A stretch of 64,000 nt of DNA from positions 7,818,779 to 7,882,778 of the forward strand of contig JAJEKV010000059.1 of NCBI GenBank assembly GCA_021234155.1, written 5' to 3'. The notes under the pieces were generated by a model. The model was not told the origin of the DNA and made no database searches. It saw only the letters and a program-made list of their open reading frames with translations. The position numbers and the translations under genes were made by a program. Origin of the DNA: Isoetes taiwanensis. Taxonomy: Eukaryota; Streptophyta; Lycopodiopsida; Isoetales; Isoetaceae. This document shows, piece after piece, positions 46,350 through 58,944 of this stretch. Position 1 is the first letter of the stretch, and every line of letters starts with the position of its first letter.

Positions 46350-48319
46350 GTGGCCCATCATCACTTGGAAGAATCTATACATGTCTCATTTTATAAAACC
46401 ATGGAAACACTAGAGGCAGAGTGGGAGGTAGGACTTCTATTTCATGGCATTCCAAGACAATACATTCGTGATTGCCTCGCAGCATGCCAATGTGGAGGTA
46501 GAATGAGACTAGCTGATGAGCACTTTGATCACAAGGTTGAAATAAGTATTGATCAATTAGAAGAGCAGGTCATCCAGTTGCAAACACAGTATAGAGTGCG
46601 GTTAGTCCATGCGCACTCTAGGGTACGAACACAAACATAGGAGACTGTCGATGATTATGCATGCCATCGTTGGAGGCATCCTCATCGTCGTGCAGTTAGA
46701 ACAGACAGGCAAGTGCGGAGATCCCATAGACGTGGTTGTACATTTCGAATACGTACTATACAACCAGTAGATCCTGCATCCATTGATCAGAGAGCATTTG
46801 TGTTGGTACGCTCTCAACATTTAGGACACGACCCCTTCAGTTGTGCTGAAGATTGGTCTATGCCAGTATATCCACAATTGCTCCAGGAGGCTGCTAGTTT
46901 ATTAACATCAGTTTCCAAGGCCAAGACAATTTGGGATTTTGTGAGGCAGCGTGGACCGACCATGAAGCAGGATGCCTCACGCATCGATCGAGTTATTTAC
47001 CGGTTTGTCATGTCACAGGAGGATGTATGGCGACTCGGTTACCAACATCGTATCCAGGGTGCGTATTTGATAATTCATTACTCCATATTCATCTTGTTTT
47101 TAAATCTTGTGGAGCTCTTGTATGCGTTGAATATTGAGTGGTTGCATGTAGGGTTCCACAGGCGGCAGTCTAGGGACTGATTGGGAAAGCTTGGAGAGTA
47201 GCATTAGTGATTGGGCAGCAGCAGGAAAAGTTATTTACCATCAGCCGTATTGTGAAAGACATCATGATCCTCAAAGATGGCCATGGATACTTGTCATTCA
47301 AGATGATTCAATGCTTGAGGCTGTTGTGAGATATAGCCACAATAGTGGATGGGCAATGGACTCAACTGCCGGCACCAACATGTGGAAATATCCACTCTAC
47401 GTAGCAATTGTACCTGTCGCTGGTGGAGTTGGGTACCCAGTATTCTACATGTTGTGTACAATTAAAACAGGAGCACATTACCAAAATTATGCACTAAAAA
47501 TAGCCATTCAAAAAGTATTTGAACGAATGGGCAATGTTAGACCTCGCTCCATTACAATCGACATGGATGGGATAGAGCGTACTGTTCTTCAAAGTAATAG
47601 CAGAGGATCCACTATGCTGGCATAATGGAAAGCTAGTTGTCTGCAATGTAATTTCATGTTGGTTCCACTGCAAGCGGGCGTGGTTACGCAATCTCTGCCC
47701 AAGGATCCCTGATGAAGATATCCCTGATCTTGATCCTGATCCCTGATCCCTGATCCCTGATCATGATTTCCGGATGGTTCAATGCCTGCTGGAGGCACAA
47801 TCTTGGACCGCTGCAATGAGCGTTGGAGCCTTGGTATATATTATGAATTACTTTATTTATTGTTGACTGTATGAATCCATCTAATCTTCAACACATCCTC
47901 TGTCAGCTGAGTTTGGAAGATATAGCCCACGATCCAATGCAAAGAGATGTGCTGCAGCACAACGCATTTTGCATGCTGCTAATCAAGATCCAGAGTTCAT
48001 TATCGTTATAGATCGTGAGCAAGTGGTGTTGTTGCAGGAATGGACTACCCTGCTACATGCCGAGCTACAAGAACGAGAAGATGAACTAAGGGTCATTCGC
48101 ACACATGTATATGATAATGTGTCTGAGGGCATCACCCGCATTCGACGGCAAATACGATTCTTTTTGGATGCAGCTGCTCCTCGTCAACAAGTATTTAGAG
48201 GCTTATTTTCCACCATGCAACAGGGGGCGCGTGCAGGTCCTTTTCCACATCGAACACCAACCTCTGTACCCAGGGAACACCCACCTGATCCTCGAAGGGA
48301 GCGATCCAGAAGGCATTAA
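46350..48319 (+). CDS. MULE/FAR1-like transposase gene, damaged
   Basis: One frame runs from the LINE fragment through GIPRQYIRDCLAACQC, hits a single TAG at 46638-46640 and continues in the same frame (SHRRGCTFRIRTIQPVDPAS) to QHRIQ. A GT-AG intron fits at 47059-47161. Exon 2 then reads GGSLGTDWESLESSISDWAA, PYCERHHDPQRWPWILVIQD, GWAMDSTAGTNMWKYPLYVA and RPRSITIDMDG, the pattern of the MULE transposase core with an Asp in each of two motifs. Near 47580 a frame change leads to LCWHNGKLVVCNVISCWFHC and KRAWLRNLCPRIPDED. A C-terminal frame (47969-48319) has a coiled-coil-like segment. Such enzymes move Mutator-like elements; domesticated relatives (FAR1/FHY3) are transcription factors. As written it has one stop and at least one frameshift. 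Confidence 0.75.
47706..47764. repeat. CCTGATC heptamer repeat in the transposase gene
   Basis: Several CCTGATC/CCCTGAT units lie in a row in the DEDIPDLDPDP-coding stretch. Because the unit is seven bases long, each copy shifts the frame. This may explain the frame change after DPDP. Confidence 0.85.
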
Positions 48320-48397
48320 GGATTGCGAATGTATTGTCCACGTTCTGTATAGATACGTCCTTGTGGCACGGAATATCTAATCTTGTTATGCATGCAG

Positions 48398-48792
48398 CTA
48401 TGGCAGATGGAGCATCATCACATCCTAAACAAGAGCACCATGAGTCACCCTTGCCTCCTTTGACATTGGGTTTGGAAGAGGTTGAGTGCATCCAGTGGTT
48501 GGAGGAGTACGACAGGCTGCATGAGATTGCGGATGGGTGTTCTTGTGATAGGGTGGCCATGCTTACTGTCGATGGGATGCGGCAAAGCAAGCTGGCTATG
48601 GACGAGCTTCGCAACAAACTGGAGAGCCTGCCTCTAGATGCAGACAAGGCTGAGGTGGTGTCCTTGCATGCAGGCTATGCAGAAGCCGTTCGTGACTTCC
48701 ATGAGTATTGTGAGGAGCGAGAGGATGTTATTGATTGTTTCTTAGCCCCACCCTTACCTAGTTTTTCTTGCATGTCACCACCTTCTGAGTAA
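48398..48792 (+). CDS. Unidentified acidic ORF downstream of the transposase
   Basis: About 131 codons from the Met at 48400 read LGLEEVECIQWLEEYDRLHE, MAMD-like KLAMDELRNKLESLPLDADK and AVRDFHEYCEEREDVIDCFL, then a stop. The composition is acidic and helical. It lies about 80 bp after the transposase frame in the same direction and may be an additional exon or second ORF of the same element. I do not recognise it. Confidence 0.4.
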
Positions 48793-48899
48793 CCTTGTCT
48801 GATTGTGCTCCTATTGACAATATTGACAGCTTGCAAGAGATTGTTCATATGGTTGCAATTAATTGGACACAAGAAAACCACCATGATATATTACAATGA

Positions 48900-49560
48900 C
48901 ATAAATGTACAAACTCTAGATGCTACTGATGCTGGCCCATCTCTCTAAGTCTACGATGATACCAGTACACCCTAAAATACAAAAGAGCCAACATAATTGG
49001 CTATTGAGTCCTCTCAGAGCGGACGTTCTCCTCTGTGTACCAACTTCTCCCAACCTGCACAAGTATAAGAGTTAAAAATTGGTTGAACACTTATAGCATA
49101 TACAAAAGCATAGTAGATAGTAGACTCACATGTGTATGTAGAACCTCGGGGGCGTAAAAGGGTCCTAACGACCAAATTTAATGCTCAAAGTCGCTGCGTG
49201 AACACTGCAACTCGACTGATCCTGCTGCCGATGTGGAACTGTGAGTGAGCTGATGGTTGCTCTACGGCTTTGGTGACGATTTCCTAAAGGATTTTGAACA
49301 TAATTTATTTTAATCTTACTTCAGGTTACTAGAGCGGTGTCATTCTATGGACATATAGTATAGATGCCTTATGTTCATCATAAAAATTAGTGAATTATTC
49401 TTGTTTCATGGCCCTGCAAGAAATCCCTGTTGCATCCCATTAAAGAAGTTGGGTTTAATGAATGAAGCAGGAGAAAGAAGTTCGGTTGTGCAGATCCTAT
49501 GTAGTTGTCTTTAAAAATAATCAAAGGAAGTGGTACCAAGTCAAAGGAAGTGCAATTTCG
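48900..49560. other. No recognisable gene
   Basis: I see no protein-like frame or repeat. Confidence 0.4.
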
Positions 49561-49568
49561 TTTTCACT

Positions 49569-49792
49569 CCAGTATGCAACTGCAATATCATTTTGTCGTG
49601 GCTTGTGAAAGGCCTACAATATTAATGTCTGAACTCTTCTATTAGATTCTGTTCTTGCAGGTCATTGTCATTGTTGTTACTGCAATATCATTTTGTCATG
49701 GCTTGTGAAAGGCCTACAATATAAATGCCTAAATTCTTCTATTAGATTCTGTTCTTGCAGGTTATTGTTATTGTTGTTACTGAAACTGTACA
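49569..49792. repeat. Tandem duplication, about 112-bp unit
   Basis: Both units contain ACTGCAATATCATTTTGTC, TGGCTTGTGAAAGGCCTACA and TTCTATTAGATTCTGTTCTT, ending GCAGGTYATTGTYATTGTTG. Each carries a TTCTTGCAG/G that would look like a splice acceptor. Confidence 0.92.
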
Positions 49793-50699
49793 ATTATACT
49801 TCCATTTACAAGGAGTACTTACATACTCTCCATGATCTATTGTGTAAGATTCTCTTGTACATCAGTATATTCTACCTTTAGGAATCATTTACATTTAGAC
49901 ATTGGCTCAATTCAAACATATACAACAAATAACAAGGGCAATCGAAACTTGCTGCACTTTTGTTTACACTTGCTTCACTTTTGTGTCTTATTAGATTGTG
50001 CGTGTATTATATAAGAGCCACACTTGCTGCACTTTTGGTATAGCAGCAACACTTGTAAGTTGGATCCTTTCTGCCAAGAATCAGCACAGAAATTTGGAGG
50101 AGCATCTTATCTACACACCTGACAGAAAAGCTATGATGCAAATAAATAATAAACATGTATTGAATTTACAGATAGTTCTCAATCCATTGTAGCTCTTCTC
50201 CTTTTATAGTCATTGGTGCTGAATTGAGAGATTAATGTTAATGGCTTGATGGTTTATGCAGTATCACAACAAGCACAAACTAACAAAAGCAAAAGGTATT
50301 GTTTGCATAAATCTCACATGTTGTAAAATATCCCCTTGTGGCATGTATTTTTCTGCAGCTTTATTACTGTGTTATGATATGATGCTATTAAAAGAAACCT
50401 TCTGAACCTCATCCACCCAAAGAAGCAATCTCGTCCATAGTTACAATACATCTGCAAGAAATCTGCTACCAAACCGGATTTGCAAGAAACGTCCACAACA
50501 AACCAAATTCTCACGTCAAAAAAATTTGCTGCTCTGCACAACAGTCAGTGCCCAATTTGCCCAAAGAAAACATACCACGAACTGTGGCATATAAGAACAA
50601 GTGGATGTCAGCAAGTCTGCTACAGATCTGCCAAGGATCCAGCGTCCATAGAGCCAATATTACATACAAGAATTTGTAGATTCCGTCCAACTCTGCTAA

Positions 50700-51216
50700 C
50701 CACGACTTGATTGCATTGTTCATTAACAAAAAGTAAGCAGAACAAAGCTACCATGAATCAGTCAATGTCTTAACAAATAAAAAACAATCTCTTGCACATA
50801 CAAAATATACAGCCGGTAACTAGTAATAAAACAACAAGTCAGAGTTATTAAAACACTTGGGGAATTGAACCCCTTGCCAAAGGCAGCACCAGACAGGTAA
50901 TCTCCATACCAGTCAATCTATAATGAAATAAGCCATGTAATACCTCCGGAAGCCGTACAATGGAACTAATGAAATCGACTGAGGTAGCTTGCAACACATT
51001 GAGCTTTTGTTTCTATACCTATACCATAGCAAATAGGTATTGACAAATATTTCTTCTATACCATGACTTAACTGCACTGTTCATTAACAAAAAGTGAGCA
51101 GAGCAAAGCTACCACGAATCTGTGAATATCTTAACAAGTAGCAAACAATCCCTTGCACATACAAATATACAACAGGTAACTAGCAATACAACAACAAGTC
51201 AGAGTTATTCAAAAAC
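50700..51216. repeat. Direct repeat, about 155 bp, spaced by 361 bp
   Basis: The segments 50700-50855 and 51061-51216 share CATTAACAAAAAGTRAGCAG, CTTGCACATACAAA and ACAACAAGTCAGAGTTATT. They are diverged by about one base in ten. Confidence 0.85.
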
Positions 51217-51219
51217 AAC

Positions 51220-53200
51220 AAGTGGAGAATTCTATACAACAACATGTGTGCGTCTATACCTATGAAAATCCTGTAAGTAGCTGCACAATCCATGCAACAA
51301 AAATATCTGCCCAAATACTGCTAGTCCATTCCCTTACTTGCGGCAATGCCTCAAGCAAAATAGAGAAAATTACCTCTGTTGTGAGGCACCACCTCCTTAC
51401 CTGCGCCAGATTTGCAATCATCGACAAGATGGCTAATAACCAGCAAAACAGCGCATCACCTTCCAAATCCGCCCCCTACATCAAACCTTCAATCTGCCTT
51501 TCTGAAATGAACCCTAAATAAAATGCTCCTTGAAAAGTCAGACCAGAAATTTCACGTCACAAATATACGTATTTATATAAATACAACCCCCCAATGATTG
51601 GCAAACAATACTACATGACTTTAAAGCAGGAAAATATTGCAAGGGTCATTAAAAAGCACCCTTTCCTCCTAACTATAAAGACATCAAGTATAATCTAGTT
51701 AAGCGAAGGAAGCAAAAGCAACCAACAGTTTAGCCTACTAGATCAGGAAAAACACTTAAAGAGTTTAGTAATCTGATATTATTATGATCAAAATGGTCAA
51801 ATATATCCAAAGAACTGGAAATGGATTTGTCCAGAAAAGGGATTGCATGGTCCGAAATTCTGTGAGAGTTGGGTTGCACTTAGACTTTCATCTCAAGTTC
51901 TGGAATGATCCCGAAATACATCTAGGCTGAAATCCATCTTAGAGCTTGGTTGTGCAGCATAGTTCCACATAAAGGCACACACCATCATTGAAAAAAAAGT
52001 CTAACCAAGTTTTGTTGATCTTTGTTAACAATTAAAAAATACATGCAAGACTTCAAATTGTAAAATTTAAGCCCTAAGTAGTATTTGTCACCAACATGTT
52101 AGTCGGTTAGCAGGGGTACTTTTTGGAGTTATTAAAAATTGCATGGTAACTATATAGGCATATTTGAAAATTTTCCAATGTAAAATTGATTTACTTGCAG
52201 TCATGCCCCCATGTCTAATCATTTCACGACAAGTAGCAAGTAAGTTTATACTTCATAAGTTGGTTCTGGGAATGGGTTCCCACATGTATCACATGTATCA
52301 CACAGGGTTGTGCTGGCATAGTTGTCCATTCTTGGCGGAAGAAACCATGGAAGGAAAACTGGGGAGAAGCTTGTGTCCGTAGAAGACATTGCCAAGGAAC
52401 ATTGTGCCATATATGGGCGGAATTTTGTACTATGAGGTTATATCCTGTTGTGGATTGCTTAATTGTTATGGCATTATTTCTGATGCGGAACATTAACCCG
52501 GTGATGTCCTTATGCTTCTGCAATAGTTCTTCCATGCCGAGCACCAAAGATTTCTTCAGGCCAATTCCCATAAAGCCATGGTATCAAGTATCCTATTGCC
52601 TAGAAGTAGCAATTTGAATTGATTGTCAAAACATGACTTTAAACTTTGATTTAAGCCACTTCACCGTCCTGCCATGGAGGGCAGGCAACCCTCCGTGCGC
52701 AACATCTTGTTTCTTTTCATACAAAGAACACATATTTGTTAACAAAACAATCGTCCTTCATCAACATAGATGCCCCATTTTGGTACATGATTCTTTAAGC
52801 GCCAAAATGTCGCCTATCAAACAATTGTATTTTACCAACGTAAGTGCCCCATTTTGGTTTTATGATTCTTTGAGTGGTATTGTACAAGATTGTATTTATG
52901 ATGGCATCAACCTCGAGATTCATCATTGTTATTAAGATTCAATCTTTAGTGTTTAAAAAGTGGAAAAATCAACGGGCAGTCCAAATGTGGCAGCAACAGG
53001 CAGCCCAAATCCAGCCACATTGAACAAAATCGATTTTTTGTATCAGATTTCTTCTTTTGGATTAAATTGGAGCTAAATTTGAACTAGATTCTTTAACTAG
53101 GTTCTTCTGGAGTTTCAGACATGAAAAAGTTGGATTGGACTTATTCCTAGCAGATTACAGGTATTAATTGGGTCTTTCTTATTCGACCTGGCTGATTTGG
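51220..53200. other. No confident gene; one local direct repeat
   Basis: A - strand frame at 51260-51466 (ILLEALPQVREWTSSIWADI) and frames around 52224-52617 are open but match no family I know. A direct repeat of about 55 bp lies at 52745-52875 and contains TGCCCCATTTTGGT and TGATTCTTTRAG. Confidence 0.35.
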
Positions 53201-53399
53201 AGCTGTTTATACTGCTGTGTATCTTAAAATCCCACCCGGGCTTCGTGCGTGCTTCTTGGACCCCAAATTAATCGTGCACCGGGCTGCGGGACCATCTTCA
53301 CGGCTTCTACACAAAAAGCCCCCCTAGCATTACGTAATCCAAAAGTGCTTAAAATCAGAAAATCCCCATTGAGGAACCGGGGGACTTGAGAACAATGGG

Positions 53400-53780
53400 T
53401 TATTTTCTTTGCAATGGAGAATTTTTTGAACAAAAAGGGCATATATTACGAGGGGAAATTACTAGAAACGGGGATTCTTGAACAAAAAGGGTGTATCCTA
53501 ATAGCGGGGAAATTAGTAGCTCTTAGTAGAAATAGAGAATTTTGTACAAAAGGGTATATCCTAATGGGGGAATTAGTAGAAATAGAATTGCAAATGCACA
53601 TGATTACTTTTTAAAAAGAGATTGGATCAAAAGGGAATTTGCATATGGATTGGGGTATTCTCAAGAAAGAGGGACTGGTTCAAAAGGGGATTACTATGTA
53701 ACGTAGGATTATTTATGAATATCGGGGTATTTTCAAATAAAGGGATTCATTGAAGGGGGATTGCAAAAAATGGGGGGGAG
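53400..53780. repeat. Degenerate minisatellite (AACAAAAAGGG / GGGGAAATTAGTAG units)
   Basis: Imperfect units of about 45-55 bp recur, with phrases such as GAACAAAAAGGGYRTATMYT and GGGGAAATTASTAG. Confidence 0.7.
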
Positions 53781-53789
53781 GTATTACAA

Positions 53790-55560
53790 TAAATGTCAAG
53801 CGGAAAAAAAAGGTATTTTCAATTAAGCGGTTTGCCTTTTCAAGGAAGTTTTGCTTCCATGTGGCAATCAACCGGATAAAAGACCCTTTTCTCTTTGTTA
53901 TTTTTATTTCTCTCTCTCTTATGGATGGCCGACCGGTTTAAGGCGGCGTGTTTTTTCCTTTGGCTTCGGGTAAATCTCGATGTATTTGGCATTTTTATCA
54001 AATCTTTGTTGTTCTTTTGATATTTTATTATAGGTTTCAAGATTTAGAATGTTTTTTTGTTCGATTTCTTGGCCCGGAATGTAAATCTCCTTACCCGCTT
54101 TGTTGTTTTCTTGATCTTTTTTGTTTTTCTTGATCTTTTGGTCTTTTTGCTTGCTTTTTAGCGTTCTACGTTTTGTGGCTTTTGGTTGATTTTTCACGGC
54201 TTGATCGTGTATTTTTGTTTGTTGACTTCTTCATTATTCTTCTCCCGCTTGCTATGCCTCAGGCAAGCCCTGTTTGCTTTTGATTGGCGATTTACTCTTG
54301 CTAGGATGTTTTTACCGTAGTCTTGGTTGTTTTTGCATTTTTATTTGCAAAGTTTTTTCTGAACCGCCATTCGCTTTGTGGAGTGGGATCACGCAACTCA
54401 AAGCTTGGATTCGATTTTACTTAGGCTTGACTGACTGCTCCACCAACCTACTGCTTCCAACATTTTGCTGTGAATATTTGTTTTTCGCCAAGAGTCTGCC
54501 TTAGTCTCTTATTTTCTTAGTCTCAATGAGTGTTATTTTGATCACCCAAATGACACTTGGTTGCCCGAACAGATTCTATATGTAATCGCCTGACTTTTGC
54601 GTGACCAATTCAAGCTATTCTAAAAAATATTCTTCTATTGTGGAGTCTGCGGATGTGGTGCTCTATTCAACCTATTCAATCTCTCCCCGTTGCCCTACTC
54701 GATTTATATATTTTGCGGATCCGCGAACCACGGTGCGGTACATCCATAAAGCACTTGAAGCCCTTGCAAAAGCCTCTTCCTAGAGAAACTATCTTAGATT
54801 CAATAGTAAGGTGGTAAAAATATCAAAAGTTAAAGCGGATCACGAGACTTCGGTCGATTTGCATGATGGAACAACTATTACTTCAAAGGTATGCTCAACA
54901 TGCGGCATTTGGTTTTTAGGATGTAGTTCTTCTCTGAGTTTCATTTGGACAAATTTGTAGGTCCTCATTGGTGCGATGGTGTGCATTACATTTGTTGCTT
55001 AAAGTATCTTCTCGTCGGATCTCCACTGGTTCTTTGTTGTTACTTGATCTTTAACGAAGAAGATTTCTCTCTCCCATCCCAGTTTATCACATTTCAAATG
55101 TATCTCATCGTACTCACACACTAGCAATTCACATAAGAGGCCATATACAGTCGTGAGTTGAGATTTTGTCTTTGCTGATTATTAAAAGATGCATGAAAAC
55201 ATATATGCTGCATATGAAGGATGCATGACAACATCTAAATCTGTGTTACATTTGCAGATTGGATAACTGATCTGGAGAGAGTGAAGGAAGAGGCAAGAAT
55301 AGGAACCAAAGATTTGCCAAGTGATGGTAAGGGAATCATGTATGATCTCATTGACAACTCCCCACCAGAGACACTAAGCAGGACCATGTTGAATTGAAAC
55401 TCTTTTGCAATTCTGTAGTGGAATTGAAACTCTTTTGCAATGAAAAAAAACTTTTATCTATAAATATTGAATTTTGTTGATGTGAGACGTCAGTTTGGAA
55501 TCTAAATACGAAATTTGGGCAACTAGCCCATAAAATATGGGTAACCAAAGTTACCAAAAA
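53790..55560. other. No recognisable gene
   Basis: The stretch at 53940-54300 is T-rich. A + frame at 54601-54783 (YSTYSISPRCPTRFIYFADP) is followed by possible splice junctions, but I cannot identify a protein. Confidence 0.35.
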
Positions 55561-55569
55561 ATATAACCA

Positions 55570-55860
55570 GCTAAATGTAACATACAAACAAGGGAAAGGG
55601 GGGATTATGGCTAAATGTAACATGGTATTATTTTGGAAAGGGAGGACTATGGTCAAATGTAACAGGGTATTATCTTACAAATGAAGAAGAGGGATTATGT
55701 CCCATTGCAATGAAAAGCTATTTTACAAACCGAGGAAAGGGGATTATGGCCATATATATATGGGGGTATTATTTTACAAATGAGGAAAGGGGGGATTATG
55801 GCCAAACGTAACAGGGTATTATCTTACAAATAAGGAAAAGGGGGATTATGGCCAAATACC
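55570..55860. repeat. Minisatellite, GGGATTATGGCCAAA type
   Basis: About five units of 45-60 bp are seen. They follow the pattern GGGGATTATGGCCAAAYGTA, ACAGGGTATTATCTTACAAA, TGAGGAAAG. Confidence 0.9.
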
Positions 55861-56196
55861 CCGATTCCAAAAATTCATTTTATACCCCATTGTTCTACAA
55901 AAAAGGGGGATTCAATAGTCATTTTTGGGGGGTATTTTTTGGGGTATTAGAGCACTTTTTTCATTGTGTTATATATTAGTGATTATATGTAGATAAATCC
56001 ATCCCAATTTCAAACTGATTCATCTGGTCTAACTGTACTTTTATCCTCTTGCAAGCCACAAGCAATTGCACTAAAGGCAAATATGCAATGCAAGTATAGT
56101 TATACAAGTTATAGACATCATTTGTCTTCACGCAAGAGTTCTCAAGGTGTGAAAAATTCTGTTCACATTTCAAGCAGATTTCTCGTGGTGACAAAT

Positions 56197-57074
56197 TCAC
56201 TTGCATTCGATTACAACATTTTCAGGATGACAGGTTTCCTCCTCTGGTTCATATTTGCGTTTTCTAGAAGTACCCTCAAAAATACCATGAAGGGTGGGTA
56301 CAAATGTCATTCTTTGTTGTCCAAAGCCTTCATATGGGCCATTAGACATTTGTTTCCACTGAGTATTCTTCACATCAAAAATACAACAGCCTCTATCAAA
56401 TTGTTCATACTCATGGCTGCAATTATCATCGTCACAATCACAATCACCACAAGGATCATAAAAGTAAAACAAATTTTGATTTTGAAAGACCCTAAAATTG
56501 CACAACTCCAAGTACTTTTCCCCACCCCAGGGTGGGCTTGGAATAGACTGCAATAATCTCCATTCTAATGTGCTAATATCATATGTCCACATGCACAGTT
56601 TATGCTTGAGATCAAATCCCATCATTACTACTTGCCCATATAACTCAAACAACTTACAGATTCAGGGATTACAGATTTGATTCACATGTGGGATCATATA
56701 ACAGGGGGTCCATCTTCTCTTAAATTCAGCCAAGAATATGTGAAGGGATCCAGCCAGGTATGTAAAGTGTCATGCACCATAGAAAGGCTAAGTTCAGAGT
56801 CCGGATGTGGAGGATCAGAATCCAGTCGGTCAAAGACAGCTAAAAAAGAAGAGGCTGATGTTGTGCTACAATGCTTAAGATATGAACTTGAAAGAAGCAC
56901 AGTACTCCATTTTCTACAGACCGGCCTCAGACGTAGACGATCCAACAGCGGCAAGCGAGGAAGAACCTGATCAAGAAGAAGCTGCAAAGGGAAGGCGCCC
57001 CATACTTGTGCGTCCATCTCTACTTCCGGCGCTGCCATCGCTTGCCCTAAAAATTTGGCGCTCCAAAATGCCAA
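56197..57074 (-). pseudogene. F-box protein gene, interrupted
   Basis: The upstream frame (57074-56694) carries an F-box from about residue 27: FPLQLLLDQVLPRLPLLDRL then RLRPVCRKWSTVLLSSSYLK. The downstream frame (56652-56197) continues in F-box-associated style: GQVVMMGFDLKHKLCMWTYD, ISTLEWRLLQSIP and NTQWKQMSNGPYEGFGQQRM, ending ENVVIECK. F-box proteins hand substrates to SCF ubiquitin ligases through SKP1. A frame change plus a TGA around 56650-56700 separate the halves, and no intron of reasonable size removes them. A Cys/Asp-rich insert (CGDCDCDDDNC) is unusual. It is divergent from the F-box/kelch copy that begins about 160 bp away. Confidence 0.75.
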
Positions 57075-57235
57075 ACATTCTTTCTGACAGTGACATCATT
57101 TTTCGGTAGCTACGGAACGGTAAATGAACGGCTGACGTCATTCTAGATAGGAACCGAACTCCTTTTACCGGTCATGCACCTGATTCTTTTCTGCTCCACT
57201 TTTTTGGCCCATGGGATTTTCTTCCTTTCGAATCC

Positions 57236-58860
57236 TTGATGGGATGCAATACCAGTACCTTGGGCTTCCGACCCATCTCTTTTCATCCCAAAACAGTGGC
57301 AAATTCGGCTGCTGGCACAAATTATACAGAAGCGCTTCTTACAGAAATGAGGAGGAATCTACCTCTGAGTTTTATGCAAGAACAGGAGCGCCGTCTTCAG
57401 CGTGCAAATCTAATTGGGCCTGCCCTGAAGGGAATTTGATTCTGATGAAGAAGATCACGAAGACGACGGATTTGATTTCTTTGAAGGTGATCATTTTAGG
57501 GTTTCGATCCGCAGAGAAAAGAGTGACCATTTTACTTTGGGATTATCATCTCCACAGGTACGTTTGAAAACTTCCTCGAATGATGATGCATTAATTCCTG
57601 GTCTTCCAGATGATCTAGCCCAGCTATGTCTTATGAGGATTCCCTTTATCAAATATGAGCCATCTTACAGATTCGTTTCTAGGGCATGGATGAAGACACT
57701 TTCATCACAGGTTTTTATGACAGCAGAAAAGCTCTCAATTTAGGTCAGGCTCATATATATGCTTTGTGGTCCATGGAAATAGAGTTAAAATTTTTAATCT
57801 TGAGACATGTACATGGTGTTGTTTTGCCTCCACTTCCTAGAGAGAGAATATCTCATCTCCAGAAGTGCATGTTGATCCTATGATTGGTGGCAGATAGACA
57901 CTGTGGCTGTGTTAAATGGTACCCTCTTTGTATTGGGCGGTGATCATACAGAGATGCATGTTGTGGGAGCCGCGTACTAAACCTTCAAGCAGAGTTCATT
58001 ATTATAGTTATTGCAGGAATTGCTGGGTTGAAGTGGCATCCATGGCAGTCTGTCGTTCTCATTCTGCAGCAATTCCCTTAGATAAGCAAATATATGTTAT
58101 AGTGGTGGCAGAGGATCTACTGATGGTGCTTCTGCAGAGATTTATGATCCCATGGTCGATGCTTGGAATTCTATTTCTAGTATGCATACTTCAATGGGAG
58201 TGTGCATTGGTCTAGAGCACCAAGGTAAAATTATATGTCAAGGGGAGAATTTGAGCCCTGGATCCCCTATTGGAGGACAAGTTTATGATCCTCAAACGAA
58301 TAGCTGGTTTAAAATGATGCCTGGTATGAAGGCCGGGCTTTGCGTGGACCAGCTTGTTCTGCAAATTCTTGTATATATGTAGCTGATTGGAAGGATTTTC
58401 AGCTGAAGGTTTATGATTTTAGTGTAGATGCTTGGGAAACTCTTGGAGAATTGCCTGCAAAAATTAGCCGTCTAGTTAGCTATGGGAAGACATTATATGG
58501 ATTTACTGGGAAAATTAAGGTAGATTCTTATAACCATCGGATTATATCTGATGCACCTGCAGAAGTTTGGAGGCTTGATATGGGCAGGGGCAAAGAGGTC
58601 GCCACAGGCATATGGTATTAAGAACTGTTTATATTTTAATTCCAGCATGGCAATGCATCTAGATATAGAAGCATACGCAGAAAGTCCTGTACAATTATAT
58701 TGTAACAGTATTGAATTAGAAGAGGCACTTAAAGGTCAATATATGATGACTTCTAAGAAGCTTGGTTTGGTCTGGGAATGCATGTGGCGTGATCCAAAGC
58801 AGTTTACCAAGATTGGTGGCCATACCTGGGCCCCTGCATTGCTCACTGTGCCCTCTTGAA
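57236..58860 (+). pseudogene. F-box/kelch-repeat gene, frameshifted
   Basis: In successive frames: NYTEALLTEMRRNLPLSFMQ and QERRLQRANLIGPALKG (57300-57437), FDSDEEDHEDDGFDFFEGDH (about 57434-57495), the F-box GLPDDLAQLCLMRIPFIKYE then PSYRFVSRAWMKTLSSQ (57599-57708), and kelch-type pieces VAVLNGTLFVLGG (about 57905), EIYDPMVDAWNSISSMHTSM, GGQVYDPQTNSWFKMMPGMK and KVYDFSVDAWETLGELPAKI. The domain order is normal for plant F-box/kelch proteins, which are SCF adaptors. At least five frame changes or stops break it and no introns are evident. A run of 15 A at 59060-59074, about 200 bp past the end, is compatible with a retrocopy. Confidence 0.8.
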
Positions 58861-58944
58861 GATTGAAATTTTAAGTTGCTTGTATATGTGTTATGATGTC
58901 CCAGAAATAATGGTGGACTAAGTGAGGCAGCCATGCAGGCCAAA

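Noticed and set aside
55570-55860. Possible CRISPR-like array
   Set aside because: The units are imperfect and contiguous with no unique spacers of fixed length, there are no cas genes, and the genome is eukaryotic. It is a minisatellite.
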